Positions 12,401 through 22,792 of a stretch of DNA of 64,000 nt are shown piece after piece. The translations under genes were made by a program, and so were the position numbers. The notes under the pieces are model-generated. The model had not been told where the DNA came from, did no database searches, and saw only the letters and a program-made list of their open reading frames with translations. The DNA is from Tribonema minus (taxonomy: Eukaryota; Sar; Xanthophyceae; Tribonematales; Tribonemataceae): positions 310,001-374,000 of the forward strand of contig JAFCMP010000005.1 in NCBI GenBank assembly GCA_017506865.1, given 5' to 3'. The stretch's first letter is position 1. Each line of letters opens with the position of its first letter.

Positions 12401-15400
12401 ACCCCTGGCGCTGACCCCCGTTCTCCCCTTCCCCGTGCTCGTCTTTGTCCGCAACGAAGAGCACTGACACGACCAGGAGGACCTACGTAAGCATTGCCCT
12501 CGCCCACCCGTCCTCACCTTTTCAGTGTCCTTGTTGCTGAGCACTGGCGCTCACCCTAACCCTAACCCGAGGGCGTTGTCCCAACCCTAGCCCTAGTTGT
12601 TGACCTCAACCTTTATCTCAACCCCCGCCATGTCCTGTGTTTTTCTTTTCAAGCATCGGCGGTATGGGGGGGAGTTAACCCTCATGTCCACCCTGACTCT
12701 TAGTGCAAAGTAATGCTTGCCCCCTCACCTTGTCCATATACCTACTTGTTGATGAGCACTGCTGCATCGTGTAGTGTGTATGTATGTATGATCACTGCTG
12801 CGACAAGGTGCCTAACCCTGACCCTACCCCCAACTTTGCCCGTTCACTTTGTTCGTGCACTGGGGCAACAAGGGGGAGCTCCGGGTATGTGCAAGCACTG
12901 CTGCACTAAGGCGCCTAACCCTTGACATACCCTCAACCTTCACCGCTCATGGTATCCTTGTTCTTATCAGCACTGGCGTGACGCTGGGTACAAGGGGAGC
13001 CTAATCATCACACTCACCCTGACCCTACCCCCAACTTTAATCGGTCACCTTGTCCGTGTACTTGTTGATGAGCACTGGCACGACGAGGGGGGCTCAGGGT
13101 ATGTATGAGCACTCCTGCGGCCCTGACGTACTCCCGACCTTATCCGCTCACCGTGCATGTAGGAGCACTGCTGCCCTACCCCTAGTTCAACCGCTCACCT
13201 TATCCGTGTACTTTTTGATGAGCACCGGTGCGACAAGGGGGAGCTCCGGGTCCAGCGCGCGCCCGAGCCCCTTCCACAGGTCCCCCAGCGTCAGCAGCGC
13301 ATTCTTGGCGACCTGCGCACATGCACGTACGGCACCTAAAGTGAGCCACCACACAACTGGGGGGGGGGGCACCTACACACCGAGTGCGCACTTGCGACCG
13401 CAGGTTGTCGATGTGGCGCAGCACGTCACGCACGAGCTCGCGTGCGTGGCGCCTCGACACCAGCGGCACGTCAGATATTGAAGTTGAAATTGAGCACTGC
13501 ACGCACCTGCGAGCGCAGGTTGTCGACGTGGCGCAGCACGTCACGCGTGAGCCTTGCCATTGCGGCAGCAGCGCGTCACATATTGAAGTTAAAGTTAGGT
13601 CAAAGTCGAAATGATGCGCACCTGCGAGCGCAGGTTGTCGACGTGGCGCAGCACGTCACGCGTGAGCCTTGCCATTGCGGCAGCGGCGCGTCACATATTG
13701 AAGTTAAAGTTAGGTCAAAGTCGAAATGATGCGCACCTGCGAGCGCAGGTTGTCGACGTGGCGCAGCACGTCACGCGTGAGCTCGCGCGCGTGCGCCTCG
13801 ACAAGCGGCGCGTGGTGGCGCGCGAGGCGCCGCGCCGCGCTGAGCGATACCAGCGGCACATCATGCACTGATTCAACCGTTGAAGTTAGCTACCACGCAA
13901 TTGTGCGGGGGGGGGGGTATACGCACACGCCGTACCCACCTGCGAGCGCAGATTGTCAACATGGCGCAGCACGTCGCACGTGAGATGGCGCATGGTGCCG
14001 CGCAAGGGTGGATGAAGGTTGAATTTAGGTTAGTTAGAGTTGAAGTTAGATTGACGTTCATAGCGCACCTGCGAGCGCAGGTTGTCGACGTGGCGCAGCA
14101 CGTCGCGCGTGAGCTCGCGCGCGTGGGCTTCAACGAGCGGCGCGTGGTGGCGCGCGAGGCGGCGCGCCGCGTTGAGCGTGTGGAAGATCTCGGGCCAGTC
14201 GTCGCGCGCGAGCGACGCGAGCGCGCGCGCGAGCTCCGCCTTGGCGTTCGGGCTCGGCCGCAGGTCGTCCCAGCCGAGGTAGTCAAAGGCATCGGGGCAC
14301 AGCGCGGCGCCAGGCGTGGCGCGCGGCGGCTCGACCGTGACCATCTTCCCCAGGGTCAGCGCCTGCGCGGCGCCGCCGTTCGTCCACGCGCCTTCGAAGA
14401 GGTCGTCCGCGGCGGCGGCGGCGGCGGCGGCGGCGGGCGGCGGCGCGGCCGCCTCCGCCGCCGCCGCCAGCGCCGCCTGCTCGCGCAGCTGGCGCTCCCT
14501 GCGGCGCGCTGTCGCTGCGGAGAGGCCTTGCGGCGCCGCCGCTGCTGCGGGGCGCTGCTGCTGCTGATGATGATGATGGTGATGCTCATCCTCGTCTTCC
14601 GCCGCTGCTGGCGCCCACCTGCAGCGCCGACGAGCACCGGGTGAGAGGGGTTACGTCAGAGCGCGCGCCTGCCTGCCTACGACGGCGGTGCGGCACTACA
14701 GACGCATAGGACGTTTACACCGCTGCTGCCTCCGCTGCTGTCGTGCCTCGGCTATAGCTGGATCAGCCTCCCGATGGGATTCTTAGACAAAGGGCACGTG
14801 ATGCTGCGCCTGCACTGATGGCATAAGCCCGAAGCACAAGCACAGCGTAGGCATGTGTGACACAGCTCGGCACGATCCCTAGATGCTTGCATCGTCCGCA
14901 GCCCCGGCGGCGGAGCTTGCTTGAAAGATTTTCTGCTGCAGCGCTCTTTGCGTCCCTGCGCGCGCGCGTGGCGCTTTCGTCTCACCCCCCTCCTCCCTCC
15001 AATGAGCAATTGATTGCCTGGCACGTCATCTTGCGGGTGTGTCTCTACCACGCATGACCTGTCTTCATCGGCCAGGCATCTCACGTGCGCAGCCAGCATG
15101 GGCTGCATATGCTCGCGCCCCCCCCCCTTTGCCCCCCCCCCCCCTGCCCAATTTCCATTGCCGACCCCGCCGCCCACCGCCGCTACCCCACCCGCATTGC
15201 TCTTCACCATCGCACAAGCAAGCGAATCTGCAAAATGTGTATGTACCACATGAAGTGGTCGCCCTGCCGCGTCACCCTCTTGCTTCAAAACCAGCAGCGC
15301 AATCCCTGCAACAGCCGCAATCCCTGCAGTTAACGCCCCCCAAACCTTTAGTCACCCAGGTACCCCCCCCCCCCCCTCAACGCCACGCAGCCACACCCCC

Positions 15401-18400
15401 AGACTGCCCTCCTACTTCAAAATCAGCAGCACCACCAATGCGAATGACACCCCCCGCACCTTCCATCACCGAGATACCCCCCGTCCGCGCCACTGCCGCC
15501 GCCCGCCGCCAGCGGCCGTATTGGCCGCTCATCAGGGTCCCCCCCCCCCGCCGCCCCCCCCCCGCCCCCCCCCAGCGCCAGCGGCATGGTCTGCTGCACG
15601 CTCGTCTGCACGTTGCAGCGCGCCCCGCGCGCATCGTAGCAGCCCACGGGCACCGGCGTCTGCAGCTCCAGGCGCCGCTGCGGCTCCGACGCCGCCGCGG
15701 GCTCGCGCGCCGCTGCCGGCGCCGCACTGGCGGCGCGCCGCACCGCTGCGGCAGCGGCGCCGTCGCCGCCGCTGCTGCTGCCGCCGCCGCCGCCGCGCCG
15801 CGTGCTGCTGGTGCCGCGCCGCCCTCCCTGCCGTGGCGGCAGGGTTTACAATCACGGATGGCAGAAGAGCGGCAGTGCTGTGTCAGCTTCAACATTGTCA
15901 GTGAGAGCCCCCAGAGTTGCGCAAGGGGGCTGGCAGCGAGGCGGAGCGCGCTGCTGTCGCTGCTGCCTCGCCCGCCCCCCACGGCATGTGCTGCCGCACC
16001 GCCACCCCGCAACAGCAGCAGCGTGCAGCGCGGGTTTGTCAGTCTGGCGTGAGCAAGGTGTTATCAGATGAGGCAGCGCGGCTTACAGGCGCTGGCGGCG
16101 CTGCGGCATGCGCCGCTGGCAGCTTATGGCGCCGTCCAGGTGTGCGCTGCTGGTGCGGAGCTGCCCCTGTGTAATGGCAGATGATATCTTGAAGTATGGA
16201 TGATCATGCAAAGCACCGTAGTGTCCCATGCACAGTGTCAACGCGCGACGCAGCGTGGAAGCGCCGGCAAGACGTCGGGCTGCAGCGGTGGCGGCACTGC
16301 TGCCGCCGCTGCCGCGCCGCACGTGCTGGCGTCGCGCTGCTGCCGTGCTGTGCGATGGCAGACAGCATGGAGATTCAGCGTTGCACCCAAATGCTCGTAC
16401 TCCAAGGCTAGGGGACAGTTATGCAGCTGTGCTGATGGCGCATTGGGCCTATTCCTAACCCTAACCCTAAGCCTGAGTGGCACCGCTGACGCCGCAGTCG
16501 CCGCCGCCTAACCTTAACCATACCCCTAACCGCGCAGCATGCTGCTGGCGCCTGCTTCCTTGCTCAAGCACATCATTGCTGCCGCACGCAGTGCAGGCGG
16601 TGCTGCTGTTCAGGCACGAGATGTGGTGATTTCAATGACCACACTGAGGCAGGCCACGTGCAGCTGCGTTGGCGGCGCGCGCTGCTGCTGCTGCTGCCGA
16701 CCCCGACGAGAGCCCAACAATGGCCACAACGCTGTCAAGCATAAAACAGCTGTCGCATCCCCTGCGCAGTGGGCGTTTCGTGCACAACTTGATCTCAAAA
16801 CGCCGCCGTGTGGCTGTGCTGATGAGCAATCAAGGACTTGGGCAGCAAGCGCCGCTGCACAGTAATGAGACGGAAGGGTGGTTTCAATAATAAAGCAGCA
16901 GCTGCGGCCAGGCTGCGCACCTGCTTCAACGCGCTCAGCAGGCGCGGATCTGGCAGCGGCGACGCGCTGCCGCCGCCAGGCGAGCCCATGGAGCCAGCGG
17001 TGACATTCTCACGCAGCAGCGCTCGGCCGCGTCGCCCGCCGCCGCCGCCGCTGCCGCCGCACCGCGCTCCTCCCCCGGTGCCGCCACTGCCGCCGCCACC
17101 TCCGCCGCCGCTGCTGCCGATGCGGTCCGCCTCGCCGCCGCTGCTGCACACGTCCGTCTCGGCGTCCGACGCCGCGCAGCAGCAGTCGCGCTCCTCCGCC
17201 TGCGAGAAGTGCTGCCGCCAGCCCCACGACGGCGACTGGCTGTCGCCGCCGCCGCCGCCGCCGACGCCGCCGCTGCCGCTGCGGCCGCTGCCCGGCCCCC
17301 ACGAGGGCGTGTACGGCTCCTGCCGCGCCTCGCAGCCGTGCTCACCGCTCAGCGCGTCGCGGCTGACGCCGTGAGCTTCGCCGGGCTCTAGCGGCAGCGC
17401 CAGCACGGGCCGCTGCCGCTGCCGCTGCCGCTGCCGCGCTCGAGCCTCCGCGCCGCCGCCGTCCGTGCCGTCGCCGCTGCCGCCGCCGCCGTTGCCGCCC
17501 GTGGCTAAGTCTCCCTTGCGCCAGCTGCCGCTGCCGCCGATGCCAACGGTGCGGGAGGCTGCAAGAGCGGCGTCGTATCGGCTGGGCGGATCCCCATAGT
17601 CGTCAGTGCCCGAGTATCTGCCCAGCCCTGCGGGCGCGGTTTGATGCAGCGCAGCGCGGCTCTGCGCAGCAGCGCTCGCCTGCACACCGTTTAGCCGTGC
17701 TTCGTTGCCCGCGCACAGGCGCGCGCTGCTGCTGTACGCCGCCCGCTGCGGCGATGCGCAGCTGAAGCCGCCGCTGCCGCCGCTACTGCCGCCGCCGCCG
17801 CCGCCGCTGCCGCTGCCGCCGCCGCCGCGAGCTGCCGCCGCTGCCACGCCAACAATTGCGCTGTCATACCCGCTGCTGCCACTGCGGTACGCACCAGGCG
17901 CCACTGCTGGCTCCGAGCGCTGCGGCGATCCGCTGCCACCCACCGTGGCCGCCGCCGCTGCTGCTGCCGCCGCTGCTGGCCGCTTGCTCGCCGCCTGCGA
18001 CTCTCGCAGCAGCGCGGCAGACGCACAGCGCGTCAGGTCGACGAGGCCATCCGCCGTCAGCGGCGGCAGCGACGCCGTGCCCAGCGCGAGCCGCCGCCGC
18101 AGCAGCTCCTCCGTGGCAGCGCCGCCGACGCCGGCGTCCTGCAGCGCCGCGCGCACGTCGATGCCGCCGCCGCCTCTGCTGCTGCCGCCGCTGCCGCCGC
18201 CAGTGAACGCCAGCACCGCCAGCGTCTCGAGCGCCGCCGCGGCGACGGCGGGCTGCTCGTCCTGCAGCAGCGCGGCGACGTCGGCGGCGGCGGCGAAGAG
18301 CGCGGTGCGCGTCGGCGGCGCAGCCGCTGCCGCGGCGCCAGCGGCAGCAGCGGGCGGCGCCAGCAGCAGCGCTGCGGCGAGGAGGCGCAGCGCGGCCTCG

Positions 18401-19456
18401 CGGGCGTGCCAGGTGGCGGCGGCGGCGCCGCGCAGCGCGCGCTGCAGGTGCGGCAGCGCGGCGGCGAGGCCGAGCTCCGCGGTGACGGCAGCGCACGCCG
18501 CCGCGGCGTGGTGTCGCACGGCCACCTGCACAGATGGTGTGGGGGGTGGTGACCATTTGCATTGAGTAAGGCGTGATCTGCTGTGGCTGGTGGTGGCGCC
18601 GCGCAACCTATCACAGCTCAGCAGCGGCAACAGCTCTCACAAACAGAATTGGTGCTATACGCAGAGGACGTCAAAATTAAGATGGAGCGTATCAGCGCCT
18701 GTGCTGCCGTCATACCCCGTGCACGCCGCTGCAGCAATCTCCCACTTCAAACTTGAACTTAATGCGTCGGATCAGCCCGTGGGGCTCGCAGCAGCAGCAG
18801 CGCTCACCTTGCCGTCGTCCAGGCGCGACAGCAGCGCGCGCAGCAGCGCGTCGCCGTGCGCCGCCAGCGCCGCGCCGCCGATCGCGCGCACCGCGCCCGC
18901 AGCCGCGCTCAGCGCCGTGATCGCAACCTTCAGGTTGGGGTCGCACACCAAGGCGCGCAGCGCGGCGACCAGCAGCGGCGCCGCCGCCGCCGCTGATGCC
19001 GGCGGCGCGTCCGCCAGAGCCACGTGCAAGCCCTGAGCAGCGATCAGTCGCTGTTCATCACTTCCGCTGCTGCTGCTGCTGCTGCCGCTGGTTCCGCGCG
19101 CCGCCACGCGTTCCAGCACCGCTACGAGGTCCGGGGACAGCAGCGCCGCTGCCGCTGCCGCTGCTGCCGCCGCTGCGCCCGAGGGCTCTCGACATGTCAC
19201 CGGGGCTCCGTTGCCCTGGCGTGCTGCTGTGCCAGCAGCTGAGGTGCGCCGCTGCTGCTGCTGCGCCGCACCACTCAGCCGCCGTCGCAGCTGCTGCTGC
19301 GCCGCCGCCGCGGCGCCGGCGGTGCTGCCGCCCGCTGCTGCCGCGGCAGCGCTGGCGCTCTTCGGGCTCACATGCACACCGTTTGTCAGTGGCTCAAAAC
19401 GCGGTGCCTCATCCTCAGAGTCGTGGCTGTCCAGGTGCAGCAGCGGCGGTGCTGCG

Positions 19457-19490
<34 letters not shown>

Positions 19491-21515
19491 GCTGCCGCTG
19501 CTGCTGCTCGCCGCTGTGTTGCGGCGGCTGCTGGTCTGGCATTGCTGCTGCAGCGCCGCTCCAGGGCAGGGACTGTGCAGCGCCAGAGCCTGTGAGAGAC
19601 GGGCGTCGGCAGTATGCAACTGGTGGCCTCAGGTGCAGTGCGCAGGACTGAACGGCAAGTGTTGTAGTGCGTGTTGTGCGGTGTAGTGTCGTGCAGCGCA
19701 GTGTGCGCAAGATGAGCAAATACCACAGCGCCCCGTGTTTATGCTTGCTCCGCACGAGACCCAGCCGTGGCTACACGCACACATTTCGCAACCGTCATGA
19801 GAGCATAAACACACTGCTTTCTTTGGCAAAAGCTGCACTCGCCGCAGCGTGTTCACTAGCAGATCAGCTTCAACCCGACGGACCAGCGCTCCGTACCTGA
19901 CTCATGCGCCTGCCGATGCGCGCCCCCCGGCGCGATTGCTGAGCGGTGCTGCTGGATGAGCTGGCGGTACACGGGGCCGAGCGCCTGCACGCCGGCGGCG
20001 AAGCGCATGGAGTCGGCGGCATTGACAGCGCTCAGCGCTTCGAGCGCCGCGTGCACGATGTCGCCGTCGATGTCGCGCACGCGCCCCGCCAGCCTGCCGT
20101 ACATACATACCATCACCGCAACGAGCGTGGGGTGTTTCAGAGTGACGCCGCGAGTGATTGGCAGGGAGTGGTCAGTTTTGTGGATGTCGGCGGCATTGAC
20201 AGCGCTCAGCGCGTCGAGCGCCGTGCGCACGGTGTTGCCGTCGATGTCGCGCACACGCCCCGCCAGCCTGTCGTACATGAAAACGAATCAAAAGATCGTA
20301 GAGCTCTAGGTGACAAGGAGTGGTTAGTCGCAAGTGCATACAATTGCCGCAGCAGCGGCGACCACGGCAATTGGTGGGAGGCGTTCAATTTGACGGCTAA
20401 GCGCGCCTTGTCACCTGGAGCACTACGATCTTTTGATGCGTTTTCATACATACCGTCACCCCGCAAGTAGCGTGGTGCTGTGTTTTAAAAACGACGCTGT
20501 GAGTGACTGGCGTGGAGTGGTCAGTTTTGTGGATGACGATGCATGAGCCATTGAGACGCAGGCTTACACCACGGCGTCAGTGAAAGCGGGCGTGCGGCGT
20601 GACGTTTTGTCACACACGTGGGATGAAGGTAGCACAGCGCTCAAATCATGTAGCAGGGGCATGATACTGGCCCATGCCCTCAACTGTTGTGCAGCATCGT
20701 GCACTTGCACCGTCGTCAACTGCTCACCCTTCCAGGATTGCCCTGTAGAGCAGGCCATCCGCTGCCAGCCCCTGCGCCAGCAAGCGCGGCAGGTAGCTGG
20801 TGCTCTGCAGCCTGACAGTCTTGCTGTCGTGCTCCATGCCGTGGTGCACCAGCTGATCAAGCATGATGGCACCCACGTCAGGCAGCTCCTGCTGACTGCA
20901 GCACGCGATGGCGTCCAGCACCGCCCGCACCTGCGCCCTGAGGCTCTTGCGCGCGAAGCAGTCTATCGCCGTGGGCACGACCAGCGACAGGCAGCCCATG
21001 GCGACGTAGAGGGCGTGCCCGGGTCCTTGCGCCACCCGTTTGCTGCGGGCGGCTTCCTGCTGGGTTGACCATTGAACCAGCCATGCACAGGCATCTGCCA
21101 GTGTCTCGAGTGCTTGTTGGCTGATAGCCTCATCTATCGGAGAAGCCGACGACCTGTGAGTTTCCAGTATTGTGCGCAGCGCTGCGAAAAGGGGCTTCGG
21201 CTGCGGCTGGTTTGCCGCTGAACTTGATCGTAGTAAAGTGTGAACGCGTCGTAAGGACTCTAATAAGGCGTTGCCGTCAGAAGTTAAAAGGCGGTCAATG
21301 TCGGCACTTGCCTTGTCAGGGACAGTGCGACTGGCATGTTGACTGATTGGCCCTTCATGGGTTTGGGCCATCTGAGCTGCGTGTGTCTGGTGTGCTAGGC
21401 TAGGGCTCATGAGTGGATTTGCTCGCCCTGGCTCCTCTACGAGTACCGAGACATGATCACGCTCGTCCAGTTTGCAGCTGACAACAAGCGCTTGCAGGCT
21501 GAGTACCGTTGCCAT
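9431..21515 (-). CDS. TOG-domain microtubule-binding protein, TOGARAM/crescerin- or CLASP-like
   Basis: Nine exons join in phase: 20728-21515, 19897-20093, 18808-19589, 16921-18525, 15478-15827, 14069-14618, 13199-13312, 11707-11994, 9431-9853, giving ~1,698 residues. HEAT-repeat TOG sequence is clear in two places. The first is exons 3-4 (LVCDPNLKVA, then LLSRLDDGK joined to VAVRHHAAA). The C-terminal one is exons 6-8 (DDWPEIFHTLNAARRLA, NLRSQ joined to VAKNALLTLGDL, and a final QETRAHGK helix). Exons 1-2 look helical and may form another array. Poly-Gln/Ala/Gly/Ser linkers lie between. TOG domains bind tubulin; the two-ended layout and NLRS/SQETR signatures recall TOGARAM proteins of cilia, but CLASP is not excluded. 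Introns 5-8 and intron 1 carry exon-edge copies. Least certain are the 3' end of exon 5 and the last exon, which ends in low complexity. Two donors read GTGCGC and one GTGCGT. Confidence 0.82.
10050..10645 (-). repeat. Copies of the 5' edge of the last TOG-gene exon
   Basis: On the minus strand the exon start after the acceptor (GGCGCCATCGACGAGGCGCG) recurs in changed form at about 10055-10090, 10255-10285, 10445-10475 and 10560-10600. Each copy is preceded by an AG and flanked by a CTCAGCCTCCACCACCTCAT-like segment, so the unit includes the intron tail. All lie upstream of the intact exon in gene sense. Confidence 0.88.
11079..11093 (+). repeat. Interstitial telomere-like tract
   Basis: GGGTTAGGGTTAGGG inside a TOG-gene intron. 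Confidence 0.85.
11190..11706 (-). repeat. Tandem copies of the 3' edge of TOG exon 11707-11994
   Basis: The exon end, read on the plus strand as CGCACCGTCTCCAGCAGGTA then GCGAGCGCCTTGCCGTGCG, recurs at about 11225, 11340, 11465 and 11575 before the real one at 11704. A short remnant lies at about 11422. Units are separated by CTACTTCAACTTTGAAGTGC and similar palindromic spacers. Each keeps the GTGCGTC donor. Confidence 0.93.
12152..12214 (-). repeat. Copy of the 5' edge of TOG exon 11707-11994
   Basis: Plus-strand GTTGGCCACCACGTCTTCAA through CAGGAAGTCCACCTG repeats the first ~55 coding bases of the exon with its acceptor, upstream in gene sense. This exon therefore has copies on both sides. 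Confidence 0.88.
12515..13095 (-). repeat. Copies of the 3' edge of TOG exon 13199-13312, mixed with CCCTAA tracts
   Basis: The exon end, on the plus strand CACCTTATCCGTGTACTTTT then TGATGAGCACCGG, recurs in decayed form at about 12516, 12724, 12950 and 13046, with several fragments of GAGCACTG-type in between. Spacers are rich in CTAACCCTAACCC- and CCTGACCCTACCCCC-like sequence. Confidence 0.82.
12553..12567 (-). repeat. Interstitial telomere-like tract
   Basis: CCCTAACCCTAACCC on the plus strand, next to a decayed exon-edge copy, with looser CCCTA variants down to about 13035. Confidence 0.85.
13384..14000 (-). repeat. Copies of the 3' edge of TOG exon 14069-14618, part with exact 115-bp period
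   Basis: Plus-strand CACCTGCGAGCGCAGGTTGT recurs at 13504, 13619 and 13734 (period exactly 115 bp), with changed copies at about 13388 and 13939, before the true exon end at 14067. The 115-bp units are nearly identical, including the spacer ATTGAAGTTAAAGTTAGGTC. Copy length differs: the 13734 copy extends furthest into the exon. Confidence 0.95.
16454..16470 (-). repeat. Interstitial telomere-like tract
   Basis: CCTAACCCTAACCCTAA on the plus strand in a TOG-gene intron. Confidence 0.85.
20208..20276 (-). repeat. Copy of the 5' edge of TOG exon 19897-20093
   Basis: About 65 bases (plus strand GACAGCGCTCAGCGCGTCGA through GCCAGCCTGTCGTAC) repeat the exon start with acceptor, upstream in gene sense. 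A foldback MITE abuts its outer end at 20277. Confidence 0.9.
20277..20447 (+). mobile_element. Foldback MITE, most complete copy
   Basis: A ~171-bp element whose ends are inverted repeats of about 42 bp: ATGAAAACGAATCAAAAGAT.. at 20277 and ..ATCTTTTGATGCGTTTTCAT at 20447. The inner part also folds, with CAATTGCCG and CGGCAATTG around 20341-20372. No coding capacity. The target duplication is unclear (at most AC). Five further fragments occur in this window. Confidence 0.92.
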
Positions 21516-21667
21516 TGCTCCCCTCAGCGAAACACATTTGACGGTTTCAGCAGGTTGTTGAAGTTGATCTGGAACAAGAACCTCTGCTAATAAGAGAGCG
21601 TGCAGTCCTTGTACTCACGTTCTAGTTACTCGGGCAGGCTGCAGCAGCACCAGAAAGGCTCTGAACG
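21516..21667. promoter_or_regulatory. Short divergent promoter region, TOG gene / RNF113
   Basis: Only 152 bp separate the start codons of the minus-strand TOG gene and the plus-strand RNF113 homologue, so the two transcripts probably share a bidirectional promoter. A TTGAAGTTGATC motif occurs near 21559. No TATA box was identified with confidence. Confidence 0.6.
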
Positions 21668-22792
21668 ATGGTGGACGAGGAAGCACCCGCAGCTTTCAAG
21701 AAGCCAGCTTTCAAGAAGCGAGGACCGGCAGCCAAGCCTGCAGCACTTCGCAAACGAGCTCGACAAGAAGGAGCAGCTAGTAGCGATGAGGATCAGAGCG
21801 GGGTGGCACAAGTAGAAAAGAAGAAGAAGATGGCAGTCAACAGCTTTAGCACCGGCCGGAGAAAAACTGCAGGGGCAGCAGCTGAAGACTCGGACGATGA
21901 GGCTGCAGCTTCGACAACTTTCAAGAGCACACGCGACGCGATGCCAGTCAAGACGCGCGGTGGGGCTACGGACTATAACGAGAGCGAGACGGCCATGGAC
22001 AGAGATGCGCGAGCCATCCTCGAGCGGAGCATTGCTCTGCAGGCGGAGGAAGGCGGCGAGGCAGGCGCCGAGGGAGGGGGGCCTAAAGTCTACAAGGGTC
22101 AGGCGGGCTACAAGCAGCACATCGCCAAGTCCCAGAGCCAGGTGGCGGGCAACAAGCACACGGGCACGCAGGGTCCCATCCGCGCGCCGCAGTACGCGCG
22201 CACCACCTCCGTCTTCGACTACCAGCCCGACATCTGCAAGGATTATAAGGAGACGGGCTACTGCGGCTTCGGCGACTCGTGCAAGTTCATGCACGACCGC
22301 GGCGACTACAAGGCGGGCTGGCAGCAGGAGCGCGAGTGGGAGGAGAAGCAGAAGAAGCGGCGCGCGGCGCAGGCGGCGCTGGAGGCGTGGGGCGGCGAGG
22401 GCGAGCGCCCCGTCGAAGACGACGACGGCTCGGGCGACGACAAGTACGCGGTGGACGAGGACGGCGACCTGCCGTTTGCGTGCTTCATCTGCCGCGAGGC
22501 GTTCCGCGACCCCGTCGTCACCAACTGCGGCCACCACTTCTGCGAGGCGTGCGCGATGGACAACTACAAGCGCTCGACGCGCTGCGCGGCGTGCGGCAAG
22601 CAGACGGGCGGCGTCTTCAACTTTGCGCGGCGGCTCGTGGAGCACATGGCGAAGAAGGGGCTGGTGAAGGCAGGCGGCGGCGGCGGCGGCGGAGACGATG
22701 ATGAGTTTGCGGTGAGAGAGGAAGTGGAGCTGACAGCGAAGTCGGTGGTGACCAAGCAACAAGGGGGCTGGCAAACGGTGTCAGATGATTAG
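21668..22792 (+). CDS. RNF113A/Cwc24-like CCCH and RING zinc-finger splicing factor
   Basis: A single-exon gene of 374 residues. The order is diagnostic: a basic and acidic N-terminal region (1-120), the conserved TSVFDYQPD leading into a CCCH finger at 190-209 (C-x8-C-x5-C-x3-H), an acidic linker, then a RING finger at about 272-309 (CFIC, CGHHFCEAC, CAAC). Family members enter the activated spliceosome and bind near the 5' splice site; the RING can act with ubiquitin enzymes. The end KQQGGWQTVSDD is also family-like. A Gly run follows the RING. It is the only clear multi-domain gene here with no intron, hence no exon-edge copies. Stop is TAG. A bidirectional promoter is shared with the TOG gene. 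Confidence 0.95.
   Translation: MVDEEAPAAFKKPAFKKRGPAAKPAALRKRARQEGAASSDEDQSGVAQVEKKKKMAVNSFSTGRRKTAGAAAEDSDDEAAASTTFKSTRDAMPVKTRGGATDYNESETAMDRDARAILERSIALQAEEGGEAGAEGGGPKVYKGQAGYKQHIAKSQSQVAGNKHTGTQGPIRAPQYARTTSVFDYQPDICKDYKETGYCGFGDSCKFMHDRGDYKAGWQQEREWEEKQKKRRAAQAALEAWGGEGERPVEDDDGSGDDKYAVDEDGDLPFACFICREAFRDPVVTNCGHHFCEACAMDNYKRSTRCAACGKQTGGVFNFARRLVEHMAKKGLVKAGGGGGGGDDDEFAVREEVELTAKSVVTKQQGGWQTVSDD

Noticed and set aside
12553..13035. True telomere or contig end
   Set aside because: Tracts are short, degenerate, in both orientations and inside genes.
13384..14000. CRISPR-like tandem array
   Set aside because: The repeats are direct exon-boundary copies in a eukaryotic intron with conserved spacers, not unique spacers, and there are no cas genes.
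16838..17374. Open frames on the strand opposite TOG exon 4
   Set aside because: They are shadows of Gly/Ser/Ala-rich GC-biased coding sequence; the minus-strand frame has TOG homology and fitting splice phases.
21626..22774. 382-codon minus-strand frame opposite RNF113
   Set aside because: The plus strand encodes a clear CCCH and RING protein; the antisense frame is a GC-bias by-product.
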